From: Alisma plantago-aquatica
Lineage: Eukaryota > Streptophyta > Magnoliopsida > Alismatales > Alismataceae
Direction of reading: 5' to 3'
DNA length: 64,000 nt
Assembly: GCA_963693085.1 (NCBI GenBank)
Contig: OY856411.1
Location: 1,345,475,050 to 1,345,539,049 of the forward strand
Positions 11,901 through 26,900 of this stretch are shown piece by piece (position 1 is the stretch's first letter; each line of letters begins with the position of its first letter). The notes below the pieces were generated by a model. It saw only the letters and a program-made list of their open reading frames with translations. It ran no database searches and was not told where the DNA came from. The position numbers and the translations under genes are program-made.

Positions 11901-14900
11901 ATATAAAATATTTCTTTGTATACATCATAATTCCCTGCTTAGTGAAGCATTACCTTTGAAATGCCCTTTTTTCTGTATCTGCGCTTGCCAATAACTATTG
12001 TTCTGGAAAGAAATTCTGGTATTTTGGGGGAAAACTATTAGCTGGTTGTATCAGTATCTAATATTCTAGTTATCTCACTCTGGGACTGTAATAAATTCTT
12101 CACACAAGAGAAATTATAGCCCCAAATTTTGTTCTCATTTAAACATATATCCTCTTCTTTTATGATTGATTTTCAGAATAATTTGACTGTCAAAATTTGC
12201 TATCTCATATTACATTTCCATACATATATGATTACTGAATGCCTAGTGGCATACTGGCATGTTTATAATTTTGCTTACACAGTTAACTACTACCAACACT
12301 ATAAATAGAAGAAATAGAAGAAAAGGAAGGCCTAAATTAACATGGGATGAGTTTATAAAGAGAGATTTTGAATCTCTACATCTCAATCAGAATATGGCCC
12401 ATGATAGAGCTGAATGGAAACGAAGGATCCATGTAGCCGACCCCAACATAGTTGGGACTGCGGCTTAGATTAGGGGTGAGCAGAATTTGGTAATAACCGA
12501 TTAACCGAATGGTTAATTTCGAATGGTTAATTTTTTTAGACTATTTGGTTAATTCGGTTAATTTGGTTAATTTAATTCGGTTAATCGGCTAAATGGTTAA
12601 TTTCATGGTTAAAGATATTTTTGGTATGGTTAACCAAATTAACCGAATAGTTATAATTTATTCTTAAATAATATCCTACACACGTATATATACATATATA
12701 GTTGTACTTTTATTTCAAAAAACTTCCCCATATACATAGTAATCAAGTTTTCACGAGCCATACAACATTATATTTCCAGAAATACCACTATAATATAACA
12801 ATTGTTCAAAATTCAATGAGTATTTCAAATAACATTATTACACGTGTTATTTGGTTAACCAAATTAACTGACCGAATTAACCGTTAACCGATTGGACAAT
12901 AACCGAATTAACCGACGCAATTCGGTTAGGTTAATGGTTAAAATCTCAAACCACAAATTAACCATTTAACTGAACCGAATTAACCGTAACCGACCGAATT
13001 AACCGAATGCTCACCCCTAGCTTAGATGATGATGAGTTAACTACTACCCATACGACCCTAATGATTTGTATTTGTTGGTTCTATTTTCCAATCATGTTTT
13101 CATGTCATGAGAGGAGGCTCGATGCCCCATGTGATGGAAGCAGACAAACAATCATATATATATTTTTGGTTTTACCTAGTGTATCACCCGTTAACTTTTT
13201 CCACAAATTTAGCTCAAGTTTTCCAGGCCATATCTGAGAAAGATGAGACATAAGTCCATACTCCTTCGACTGTTACATACTCCATGCTTTGACTATGTGA
13301 TCCCAGCCATGACTCCTCACACCACCAGTCTGATTTGACCTGCTGACCCTGGTCCATCCACACAGTAATGAGCTAAGTAGCGAACCTGCCCTCTTTGTTG
13401 TCATTAAGATTCTCCTATTTCCCGTGAGTGGTCGACTAAAACGCTGGTCGTCTAGAAGGCTATACGGCCCTTAATCGGCTAACTTGTAGCCCTTGGACCG
13501 AGCTATCTCCTTGTTTCATGGTTGGCTCCTACAAGCCAAGGATTGTTCTGATTGGCTCCCATAATTCTGACCTCCCTCGTGTAGGATCAAGACTTGGGGG
13601 TCAACTCTCACGAGCATCTTCCCCTTGGCTCCTATAAGCCTGGGTTGTTGTCACAACCTTTCTTCTATTTGGATTGAGCTCAATTCCTCAATAACACTAT
13701 AGAAATCGGTAGGGCCTCCTCTACAGAGATCAGTAGGGACTCCTTGAACAGGGCCTTAATCTCAAAGGTGGTACACAACTCATAATGAGACAACACCTGT
13801 TGCTCTCTTAAGGTCATATTGGACAAGTTAAAATGATGAACGCACTATAGCATCATTCGTGTCTCATCCACTCCCAAGATGTGTGACTAAGACAGAAAGG
13901 AGAATACCTTAACTGCTGCTGTTTAAGAGTTCATACTTTACCCAAGCGGTACCACAACCAACGAGGATGTCGAGCGCATCACCAATTATTCCCAATGGGC
14001 ATCAATAGTTCAAACTTACATTAGTGTCAAGGGAAGCATACCCAGCCAAATGTTATATGATGCCACTGAGAATAAGGTAACGTTAATATTTCTGAGATCT
14101 GCAGTTCTTCACACTCTCATATTGCTAACTTGTGCTTGGGTGCAGCAAAGGAGTTATGAGTCCACATTTTGTTTCTATACACAAGTAACTTAGCCCAGAG
14201 GTGTTTACTCTGAGTTTCTCATACTGTTACAATAAATTAGGACTGTTATTGAGTACTTCACAGGGCTGTAACAACTTTGTCATTATTTTAACTCTCATAT
14301 TTATCACCAGAAATGTAGAAGTAACGAGATGGGATGCATTTTTAAAATCATAGCTGGGGTTTAAATTTGGGCTTTAGGTGTCTACGAGTCAGATGGCTGG
14401 AGTTGCTGAGATCCTGTCCCTTATTGAGGGCTAGGCTTCAGTTCATCAAGTTAAAATTGGTGACAAAAAGTCTGGGTTCTATGAATCCTGCTGAAAGTTT
14501 GCATTACATACTCATTGCAGCTGTAATGATGCTTCTATATCCAAGCAATGACAATGTGATCACATAGTGAAACTGTGAAAGTAAGCAGATGTGGCAGAAA
14601 GATCATGAAGGAATGCAATTACTTTGGCATTTTAGGACACTGATGACCTATTGCAAGTCTTATGGCTGTGGAGACCACACTAGAATATCACAACTTAGTT
14701 GGTGAAGATGATATGGTAACCATTTCAAAGGAGCATGATAGGGTTTTCAGTCTCAAACTGCTCAATTGGCTTTGAAACGAACTACTTCCATTGCACAGCA
14801 GCTCACTCCAACTTATAATGTTTCTTTTGGTTCTTCTCTCCACCTCTTAAATTAAAGCACAATGGCAAATTCGGAATTCAACAATTTTGGTTAGCCTGAA

Positions 14901-17900
14901 AAAGTCTTAATTTGAAAGTAGAAAAATCGGGAACAAGTCAGCTATATACATTGCCTCATTTATACGTATGTGTGCACGTATGTGTGTATATATGTATCTA
15001 TGTATATGGTATATATATGTATGTGCATACACATATGCTTATATGACATATATGCATCCACATATATCTCTAATAGTACATTTTAGTGTGCATCGTGTTA
15101 GATTCATTAGTGATTTAGTTTTAATGTAAATGGGCCCAAGTGTATTTGGCCCATGAGTGTTTGAGTCCAAGTTGTAAGTGTCCCACTCTCTTGTAGATAG
15201 GAGCATGGTTTTGTCTAATAGAATCATGTCATTGCCTCCAATATTGCTTATTTTCCACATGGTATCGGAGTATCGATCCAAAATCTTACCCGTCAATTAA
15301 GAAAGAGAAAAGAAAAGAGAGTCCTAATCGGCGGATAGCCGCCCACAGGCCTCTTGCTGCGGAATGCATCTTCTAATGCTCTCTTACACTACTATCGCTG
15401 ACTTCTCATGATAGCGGTCAAAAGTCTCCTCTCCTCCTACATGTCCCCATCCCCCACCTTGTTTCCCTAGACCTCCGTGCATATGTTTCCTTCCAGCATC
15501 ACTTCTTCGTTGATGAAAAGGAAGCTGAGAGGCACTTCACGGTTGAATGCCCAAAAGCAACATACTCATCACACTTCTCCGACACTATCTCAGTAAATAA
15601 CCTTAATGATGATAGCCTATTTTCCACAACATAGCATGGAATATCCTATCAAATATAGAAGACACTGTTGTTCTAGAAGATGGCAGAGACAAAACCTCTA
15701 TAGTCTTAGTGTGGGAGTGGAAGGATACGCAATGGAGGTCAGGTTAGGGCTGAGGATCGAGGTTTCCTTAGAATCACCATTTTTTTTTGATTTAGGTGCT
15801 ATCTGCTATAAAATCACGCGACAATGCCGCTGGGATTGCATTTCGTGAAATATTTGGGTGAAATTTTGCCAATTTCGAGGGGTTTGCCTATTGCAACCAC
15901 GAAGTTGCTGCTTGCTGTTCTAACAGGAGAAAAGGGGGGATTGGAGTGGATTTCGACATTGAAGCTAATGAACTCCTAGATCAAGGTAGATAAACATGTT
16001 TACTTCCATTTCCTTAATTTCCTACCTCTCTTTCTCCATTTCTCCACGCTTTCACCTTAAAAAAAGTAATTTATCATCCTAAATTTGTAATACACACTAA
16101 ATGTTAGATATACTCTAATATTTATCAAATGTTTGCATTCCATACCTAGATGTACACATCTAAGACATATATATAATTTCCAACCTCTCTTTCTCCATTT
16201 CTCCACACTTTCACCTTAAAAGTAATAATTTATCATCCTAAATTTGTAATACACACTAAATCTTAGATATACTTTAATTTTTATCAAATGTTCACACACA
16301 CACACACACACACACACAATATAACTTATAGGGAGCATTTTACCGAGGTTTAAAAAAATTTGTAACAAACACTAATGTGGACACAGATAAAATAAATTTT
16401 TTGTCAAAAATAAGATATTTGAATTTTATATATATTATATAGATTTATAAATCTGAAAATTACATATTAATATGAAATTATCTATTTTTTTTGCTTAAAT
16501 GTGCTTGTAAATGTGATATTAGTTTCAATTATTATCATAACAAATTAGTCCACCTATAAATATATTGATATATATTAGAAGAATAACCGTTCACTGACAA
16601 CTTATGCAGGGGGCTATGAAAGGAATAGAAGCACGTATAATTTGGTAAACTCAAAAAGAAGGAACAAGTTGGGGGCACTTAGGTTAAGGGATCTTGTGTA
16701 TGTCCACTACCACATGCGTCTGAGAGTTAGAGTTATAAGAGAGACCAACTACAAAGAAGTGAAATTTGTTGAAGTGTACGATCTAATTGACACCACATAC
16801 ATATTCAATTAAGAGAACGACACATGCTTTGAAACTGATGACGAGGGTGGTACAAAAGAAGATCCGTAGAATGGATGAGTGAAATGGCTGTCCAATTCTA
16901 GATAAGATTCAGGGTCTTTCAGATCCATATGTGGAGGAACAATTTGGATATGCTTATGGTGTCATCCTTTAGGAACAAAATAACCAAAGCCCACTTTGAA
17001 GACTTGAGCATGAGCCTGAACCTGAGAATCTTGAAATGGAAACTAATAAAGCACTGTACAAGGAATTGGCTGGCACATTTGGTTTTAAATTTACATTTAG
17101 ATCATCTGGTTCCAAGTCTTAAGATTGATGATGATGATGATAATGGTGATGCAGGTGGTCATCGTTCTCCAGAGTATCTTCCATCAATTGATCTTGAGTA
17201 TAATGATCACCTACATGTCAACAGGGATATTCATGACTCCACATGAAGTAGTTTTTCCAATGGCCGACGAAACTTTTCAAAGGAGGGAAACCCGAGAGGG
17301 AAAAGACTTCATCAATGCACCACCATGGCACCACTTGAGGCTACAACTACAGACTCCTATTCTTCACAATACTAGTGATTATCATTCTGATATTTGCTAA
17401 ATCAATGATTCTCAACAATCGTTTGGCGATCAATATTTGGGAAACACAACCATATCCATCTCACCGTCTGCATGTGTATTTTAGATATCAAGTTCGATTA
17501 CCACTGCACTACAGGTTCAAATACTAGAGCATATTGGATATTCGTATATTGTAAATATCATAGGTCTACGTGGAACATATTAGTACAACACCCAGGCGTA
17601 TTCTGATGATAGGATTAGGGGGTAAACATGGAGCGGTGGTCGTTTAGTTAATTCTATTTCTCAAGTCCCAACACACGTTCCTCTTCTTCAAGCTCCTCAT
17701 GCATGGGGCACACCACCTACTTCTCAACCTTTAGCCCCTTTAGCTCCAGCTCAAAGCAAGAAAGAGCATCTCGAAGATTAGGAACAATATTATCCAAAGA
17801 TTGGGATGATGTAATTTATTAATGGTTACGTGTATGAGCAAAACCTAACCTCATACAACCAAGCTTACAGAATGTACATATCATTAGAGGCTCAGAGCAA

Positions 17901-20900
17901 TATGTCAACCTTATCAACTCAACAATGTATGGAGAACCAACACAACACTCACCATACAATTGACGTGAGTTAATAAGTTACTATCTTATTCATGTGCTGT
18001 AAATTGTGATATTATGGCATAAGTATGTGTATTTAAGTTTATGGATTGTGCAAGTAAAATTTCAACACTTAATTCCAACATTTTGTCATCAAAATCTTCA
18101 TCAAAATCCCCTGGAAGCATGATAGTTTCCTTACCTCCCACATGAAGGACCTCCCCCACCCACCCCTATATAAAATTTTATTGCATAAATGAGTGTATGT
18201 AGGCGTAGAGATCATACACCTGTAATCTGTCATGGCTTAATTTCTTAATTTTGGCGTCAAATGACCACAATTGCATTTACCAAAATTTTTGTCAAAATTT
18301 CCATTAATTTTTATTTGCACACTGTCAAAATGGCATTGAAATTGGATATGTCGTTCCTTGGTAAGGACATATCAAAAGAGAATTACTAAACTTGTTAAGT
18401 AAGCTTATCATGCGATATTAACTTGTAAAACATTTTATCAAAAAAAATGTCAAAAACTAAAAGAGTTTGTGAAAAATATTGAAAATTCATTTCAATCATG
18501 AGGGTCACAAGAAGTTGTTTAAAGTTGGAAGAAGGTGCCAAATTACATTTTATTGGGGAAGAACATTTGGCCAACCAAAAATTACAAAATTTTTCAAAAG
18601 GTCGCCACTTTTTTTGGGTAGCGATCAAAGAACTCTTGACAAAATGCAATCCGTACAATCTTATATCCGAATAATCCTACACCTGCAAAGTATCTATAAT
18701 GATTTTAAGGTTTTTGTGAAGTACAAAAGTTATAAAAAACTGTGAAGTATAAACGTATTCTGTGCATGATTCTCTCATACAAACCTTTCACACTGCCAAT
18801 ATTCACTTTATATATGTGCATGTGTATTCACACTTTTAAATGTGTATGCCCACTTTGTATTCATGTAACAGTGAACCTAGTGGTCTGAATGGGTGCATCT
18901 AGGGACTCAGTACAGATGCTTTAAACAGTAGCTTAAACATGTTCCACAAAACCCGAAATCCTGTAGGATAATTTTCCTAAAACTACCTAGTGTCTGAAGA
19001 AAATTGTGATTTGGAAAAGTGAGTGCAGCTTTATTCAAACTTTCTACTCTGCCGGAAGAAAATCAGTATTTTTTTGTGCCCAACCTAAAGGATGTAAAAC
19101 AAAATAAGAATGCCTCTGCGTAATCTGTTAGCCATATTTCAGTATACATACTGTTGGTGAATTTGAAAATGATTTCTTTGCTTCCTAAACTCAATTATGA
19201 TCTGCTGAGTCTCACATTCTGTTCTTTATCCACTTCTTCTAGTGGCCCAGCAACTGAGTGCTACATGTACCATGCCCGAGCTGCAGAAAGATGGTTAACT
19301 GTTCCAAATAAGGTAAATTAATGAGGCAACAATACCCGTTCCCATAAATTAGCAATGCTCGTTTCTGAATTTTGTAGTATAACTCTTGCAGTTCCTATCC
19401 TTGTTTATGAAATATGTATGGTGCTTCTATTGAGCAAGTTGTCGGTTTATGTAGAATTTACTATTAGTTGATATAATAGGAGATCCAATATAAAATTGTT
19501 GTTTGCTTCATGACGCAGACCAGTATGCCATTAAAAAATATCAATTGTCAGGCTAAATATCTTTATATAACATTTCAGTTGTCACATCCACAGTTTTCTG
19601 ATAATACTTCTGTGGCTAAACTTAGAAAAATCTGGTTGCAGCTGCGCAACAGTTCTAGTCAGGCTCAATGTATGGGCCTAGTTACTCCTGGTTGATTTTC
19701 CCTGACATGAAATCCTGAAGTGGCAGCCATTATGCACATTCAACTGGAAAAATTTAAAATTCTGGATGTGGCAAACAGTAAAATATCATGTAAATCTCTT
19801 AGATTTTGTTTCCATTTATCCCTCCAAATAGGACAACTCAGATCCATCTTCCAACATACAAGAAGTGGATATTGACATAGCTAGAGGACTCCTTAACTAT
19901 AAACAAATGCTTTAGCTTTGTCCTCGTGCCTACCAATCTATCACCACCTTTCCCGTCACCTACATGATGATGATCTGTGATATCTTGAGAACATCTTCCA
20001 GTATCGTATCTACAACTATTCCTTAACTTCTTGCTGATTTGATAAATAATTTCATGGTATCAAATTTGCAACCAGTGTTTTGAATATCTGTATATTTTCC
20101 ACCTCTCCACTAAGTTTTTGAAGTATGCAGTTAAAACTTCTTACTCTTTGTCGCTACGCTTGGGTGCTAATATAAGTTGCTGGGCTGGGATCATCATCAT
20201 CAATCATCATCATGATCATATAAGCCTCAATCCCAACCATATTGGGTGGGCTACATGGATCCTTCCTTTCTAATCAAGCTCTTTTATGGGACATACTCTG
20301 ATCAAGATGTAAAGATTCAAAATCTCTTTATAAGCTCTTCCTAAGTTAATTTAGGTCTTCCTCTGCTTCTTTTAATTGTGCTTGACTCAATAATCTCTGC
20401 TTCTTGTAATTTTTCCATTGGCCTGGGACACTCCAATGGAAAAAATATAAAATCAGAATTATGACAAAGTTTGCAAAAGGCAGCTGCATGCTTGTGATTC
20501 ACTCAATTTTTTTTTCTTCCTCTAAAAATTTCATTTCCCTCATCTAACCGTCTTGGGTTTGGGGGTTGGACGCTCGCTGCCTGCCCTTCTCCTTGGCAAC
20601 CCTTCCCCTGATTTTCTGCTGCTGCTTTTGCCGTGGGTTGAACTCTTGGCATCCTAGGTGTGCTTTTTTGGTCCTTTTGGTGACCAGTCTGTTGCTTGCA
20701 TTAGTAGATTTCACTAAGCGTTTCCTATCCTTTGCCTGATTGAGGATCCCAATAGCATCATATTTGTCCTCCGCGTACAGGTGGATGAGTCTTTTGTCTA
20801 TGTCATTACTTTGGTTTGGCTATCTTGCTTTCCCCTTGGGCTTTTTTGTCGCTAAGCCTCCCTTTGAGGTGGGGTCAGTTTGGCTTCCCCTGTGCTCCTT

Positions 20901-23900
20901 TGCTTATCTTTGGCGTTTCCTCTTTGGGCATGTGGTCAGTTGCTAAAGTGTGTGATATGCTTTAGTTTTTCTTGCTTCCCCAGACATACTTCTCCGGGTG
21001 TTGCTGCCCCTGTATCATGATCACCCCGTTGGACCTATAATGGGCTCAAGAGGGTGGGTGGGGATGAATTGAGTTAAAATCAATTAGACAAAATTATTAG
21101 ACCTTCAAAATATTTTCTAAGATAATGATACAAATTTTAAAAGCAAGGGAGATATAGATTGAACAGTCCACAATTATGCACAAGTATGTAGAGTGGTTCC
21201 GTCTCTCAAGTACATAGCTCCACTACCTCACTAAATTACCTAGAGAGGTTAACCTCTAAGATTTTCAACTGAGCACCACCTTACATTCCTCTATAAGAGA
21301 AGAGATACACCATATGACCACTTTTTTAAGATCAAATGCCAAAATGGCTTTTCTTTTTGGGGAAAGGGAGCCAAGAATCTTACAAAGGACTTACCTACTC
21401 TTGCTTTAGAGTCTTTCACCTTCCAATAGGCCTACCCATTATTGAACTAGATTCTTTAATCTTCTCTAATGACTTATCCACCCTTTTTGACGATCTTCCG
21501 CCTTTGCTAAGGTCTTACTTACTCTTAAGTCAAGAGTCTTCCGCCTTTGACGCTACCTTCACCAAGGAGAAGTTTCCCACCCTCTTTCTTCTTCTCCTCT
21601 CTTAGTTAAGTGCGAGAATCTTCATCTTCATGAGAGAGAGAGAGAGTGAAGGTAGGGAAGTGAGAGTTTCACAAGATATGCATGTAGGACTAGCTCTGTT
21701 ATATATTTTCTACTCACTCTAATGGATGTAGCAAGTGATTAAGCTCATGAGTGTGAATAGGGGCTCTTTGGGGTACTTTTTCTCTCAACTATAGCATGGG
21801 GGCATTTGTAATGTTTGACTAACCATGGGATGAAACCCAAGGGGTCCTACGTAGAGTTGAGGATGCCTCCTCGCCGTTAGAATCACTTAGAACAAATCCT
21901 AGCCATTATTGAGGGTGTCCTACAAATATATTTTCACTTTTTGGTCCCTCTTTAATAGTTAGTTTTGTAATTTGCTGAACTGTCCAAAATCTCGGCCAAC
22001 GAACAAGGTATCTCGGTTGATTACCAATAAATTCGGCCGCCGAGAAAATATGCATTTAGCCTTTTGTTCATCGATCAAAATTTCTTTTCATTTAAGAATT
22101 TGGCCGATTGCATTAATTGAACCACCAACAATACCGTCGGCAGTGTTGTGTCCAGGACAATCTCGATTAATGAAAGTGCCTATCTGGAGAAACTTAACTA
22201 ATGCTGTGCAATATTAATGTAATCTAATCAATTCTATTACACTTTTGAGCTTAAGTAAAAGTTATACAATCATTACAAGTAATTATAAAAATGATCTAAG
22301 GATGAAAATTATCTATTCTTCATTCTTGATCTTTTTGTATGTATGACTTGAATTCTCTAAGCTAGGATGTGCAAGTTAAGGCATTGAAGTGTGTCCATCT
22401 GAAATCATTAGAGTAGAAACATTAAACACAAAGGAGAGGAATTGTTTAATCATCATCAAAACATCGGATTTAAAGCTATATAGCCTCTTGAGTCAACATT
22501 TTCCCTCTTTTGAAGTTGGCAAATGATTCCATAAATGTATTCAAAGCTTTCAAATAAAATAATACCTTTGGAGAAACTTAGGGATCTCAAAAATTGAGTT
22601 CATATGCTCCCCCTCTATTTATGCTATTGAGTCCAGATATTCCCCCTCAATTTACACGATTTCTTTTCCAAGGTTAGCTTTTGTAACGTTTACAAAAACT
22701 ATGTCTTCTCCACCTTACATAAGACATGTCTTCTCCACATTTGTCATATCAAAAAGTGGTGGATGAAGAGCTAAAACACAACTTGTTATAAAGGGAGGGT
22801 AGAAGGCCATAAACAAATGGCTTGTCCAAGCAATGTATGTAATGTAAATAAAGACATGCAATGAAACAACCCTAGATGTAGTTTTAGGCTTCTAGCACTA
22901 ATTAAGGCAACGCTATGCAAACAAGCAATATAAAGTAGTATGGTCATAAATATACTTCGTTTAGTCCCATATGGGGGAATGAAAAGTGGTCATTACCATC
23001 TCCTATAGAAGTAGATGCATGTAAAGACGTTTCATTTAAGCAATCTGATTACCATTAAAATCTACCATGGGCATGCACATGCTGACAACTTGCTGAAAAT
23101 AGTTTCTAGAGAAACCCTAGTTAAAGTTTGCATAACTTGTTCTCTAAACTTGCAGTGAAGGTGGATGCCTTCTGCTGACCTTTTTGTGCATGGAGGTGGA
23201 AATTTACCTAACATGCTTAGGTCGCGGTTAATAGGGCTGTATGCAAAATTGATTACAAAAAAGTTGAATCCGTTGGAGCAATGTGGGTTATGATGGGACA
23301 TTTGGGATCTTTGGCCAAGTAAAATGTGTTACCCTTATGAGCCACTTCATATTCAGATCAAGGTTCAAACCAGTTGCTATATGCTAGCGCTAGATCTTCT
23401 AACATCTTGCAACCAACTTAGTCAAAATAATTACATACTTCCATGTTCAATAAGCTATCTTTTTGTGGAGTCTGTTTAATGAAGTTATGGTTTCCATAAA
23501 CTGCTTTGATATGGTTAGGAGTAGGAGCATTACCATAATAGCCATAAGCATTCACAGCATAAATAAGACCTCTGTACTAGTAAAAGAGAATTTTGGCATT
23601 CCTCCTTTGTACTCAGAACCAAGTTTTATGATGTCTTGAGATTCCATACGTCTGATCCATTCAATAATGTGTCAGGTCTGCCATCTGGCGTTCTTTCGCA
23701 GGTTAAGAGCTTACTTCTAGTACAAAATCTACATAGCAACTTTGGGTCTGGATACCTCAATCCCAAGAAACTATTTCAAGTACTCCCACTCCGACACCCA
23801 AGTCCCAAGTATCTACTTCAGATTCTATAGAAGGTCATTTCTTTGATATCTTTGTCACATGTAGATTCTCTCCACTTTAAAACGTGTCATTTCTACACAG

Positions 23901-26900
23901 TAAAACTACAGTTGCCCCCTGATTTTCATCACAAACAATTATTGTGACGACCCCAATTCCTGTATACTTTCCATAATGACATTCCTTAGATATGCTTGCA
24001 CTCATATCTATAAGATGTCAAAAGGGAAAATATAAAGGATTGTGATTGTCAACTAGTATATAATAAGAAGTCGGATCGTTGTTCACAACATCATTCAAGT
24101 AGTCACGTAACCATCATTCATAAGAATAAAAGGTCATATTACATTATTCACTGGATGAAGAAATAAGTTCTTAAGGAAACAAAATAAATAGGACATAGAC
24201 ATCCTACACATCATCTAATGAAATGAAACAACTAACTAAACAAAAAATAAGATGAGAGGCAGCCATCTAGCTAAACATCCTCCATGAACTTTATTTAGTT
24301 TCTTCCAGTACTTTGGGATGCATTGCTTGTTCCTTGAACCTAGAAAATACGAGAAACAAACGATCAACATAAAGTTGGTACGTGGTTGAAAGATACTATA
24401 CTATGCTGGCATATTTAAAATACTCGAAGAAGAAGAAAGGAAATGAAAACATTATTTAAGGCGGAAAATCAGGTAAACCCAAGTTATTGGTCATATTTCA
24501 ATGAACATGTATTACTATGGTGGACTTAGGACAATCAACACTTATATTATTGGGCCCTATCCCCGCGTACCTTGTACCATTAGGGAGGTGCTAGTCAACA
24601 TTAATACTTTTCCTCTCTAATAGGGAGATTAATGAACACCATCACTAACTACATTCCATTTTCTTTCCTTAGTGTTCAAGGCGAAAGAGTATCAATATGT
24701 ATAGATATGCATCCAAGCATGATTATGCAATTAAATCCAAACAAGTATTCATAAGTATATCATCCAACAAAACTAGTCTTATACTTATATCCACGTACCT
24801 TGAATCTCAGATCTGAATTTCAACAAGCCTAGATTAAGAGAGTAGATCACCCTGAAAGAGAAATAAGATCTAAAGTCATTATGGGTTCTCATCATCCCAT
24901 ATTAAGGTTTTTGGGTTATTAGGGTTTGATCTCTAGTTGGGGTTATATTCATCTTCCTATGATTAGAGCAGGGATTATCTTCGACTCTTATCTTGTATTG
25001 GAGTCACAAGACTAGATTTCAAGATTAGAGTTTCATCTAATTAATGATGCCCATTTAATATAAGAAAGGAACATTCATTTTAGGGTTTATATAGATGTTT
25101 ATATCATTAATGATTTTCTTTTGGGATTCACATGATCCAAGGTGTTCAGGGTTAGATCTAGGGTTTTGGGTCAATCAAACATAAGGGGTCATGAAATAAA
25201 GTTAGGGTTTGCAATTAATGCATGATAATACACATATATAAAGAGAGAACTGAAAAATTAGGGTTTCTAGATATCTATCCATACTTGCTTAGGATTTCGA
25301 GTCATGTGAGGGTCAGGGACCCTAGTAGGGTTTGGGTATCCAAAAAGGCCAGGTTGCATCAAATAATGTCCATTATTGCACATTAAATGACATATATGTA
25401 ATCATTAGGCTATAGGTAATATTTTTAAAAAAGGGGTCAGATCTAGGTCCTGGGGATATTTTATTTGGATAGCCTGCATTTTTCTGGTGAAAATCATATA
25501 TAGGTTTGCTATTTTCTGATACTCCTAGCATTTTCTAGGATCTTTCTAAGAAAAAAGATTTCTGTTTAATTAAATAGAGAAAAATGGGTGATGCGAGCTT
25601 ACGTGGAGGCTCGCGATTAGTCCAGATATGCGAGTGCCCCCCTCTCAGACTTGCGCTGACCCGCCTTTGCTTGCTGAGGTGGCGTTTGCTGATTGGGCCA
25701 CTTAGGCGAGTGACCTCCTTGTTATTCCTCGTTGACTCGCGACTCACCTGGTGAGATGGTGCTTACAGATTGGTCCACCTGGAGCCACGTAGCTCCCTCC
25801 CTTTGCTACTTCTTACTCGAGCCACCCGTCTCGGCGGAAGGGGTCACCGACACCAAGGAGGCTTGGGGGCAGGGGACCTCGGAGTGGGCAGGGATGGTGC
25901 CGCTCGAGTTCGTCCGGTTCTAGTGAGTTGTGTGGAGGGTTTTATTGGGAGGGAGGAGATGCGGAGGCGAAACGCCCAAGTTGGCTGTGCGGTGGCGCCG
26001 CAACATGTTGTGGAGGGTGATTGGGGTTGTAGGGTCACGAGCAGGCTTGGGAACTATGGGGTTAAGGTAGGGGGTGGAAGAGACCCTTTGGAGGTCTCAA
26101 ATAGAGGTTCTGGATAGGTTTAGGGTTAGATGGGAACTATGGGGTTAAGGTGGGGGGGGGTGGCGGAGACCCTTTGGAGGTCTTAAATAGAGGTTCAGGG
26201 TAGGTTTAGGGTTAGATGGGATCTGGGATATGTTGGCCGCCGCCGGAGTGAGAGCAAGTCATGCTCGGGTTGTTGGGATGGCACAACGGTGCGCGGAGCC
26301 AGGTGAAGATAGGGCTCGTTGGGTGGAGAATCTCGTGGGGAAGATTTTTATGCGAACGAAAATTCGAGATAAGGTCTGAGGTGGCGGCTTGACTTGATTG
26401 GGTCTGATTCTTCCTCCCCGCCCTTTGCGGGAGGTTAGGGATGACGCCTCAGCCGTCAAACCCCCATCTGATCCGCGACGGCCAGATCGGGCGGCCGAGA
26501 TCATCAGATCAGTAATAAGGACCCGCGCCTAAGGTCACAAGGGGGGGTGCATGACATTTATGTCACATCGACTGATTAATCAGGCAACTTAGGTCCTAGG
26601 TCAAATAATGCACATAATGTTAGATCTAAGAGCTCTAGAGGGGGGTAAATAGAGCTAAAAAATTTCTCACCAAACAAATTAGACCTTCAAATTATATCAA
26701 TTAGGAGCAATAGCTTAATGGCAATTTGAAGTCCTATCTAACAAGCATAGCAAGGATGAGAGAGATTGATAGCAAACACTTGACAAAGGGATGTAGAGTG
26801 GTTCCACACTTCAAACTAGAAGTGAGTCAGTCCACTACCTAGAGAGGTCAACCTCTAAGACTTTGCAAGTGCTTTTCTCTATTATATCACCACATGACCA

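Noticed and set aside
12702..12887. 61-codon open frame inside the MITE.
   Set aside because: Built from the repeated GGTTAA-type words of the foldback element; no coding signal.
25770..26117. GC-rich open frames (115 and 63 codons).
   Set aside because: They lie in the GC-rich zone of a Gypsy-like LTR and include a tandem duplication; no domain.
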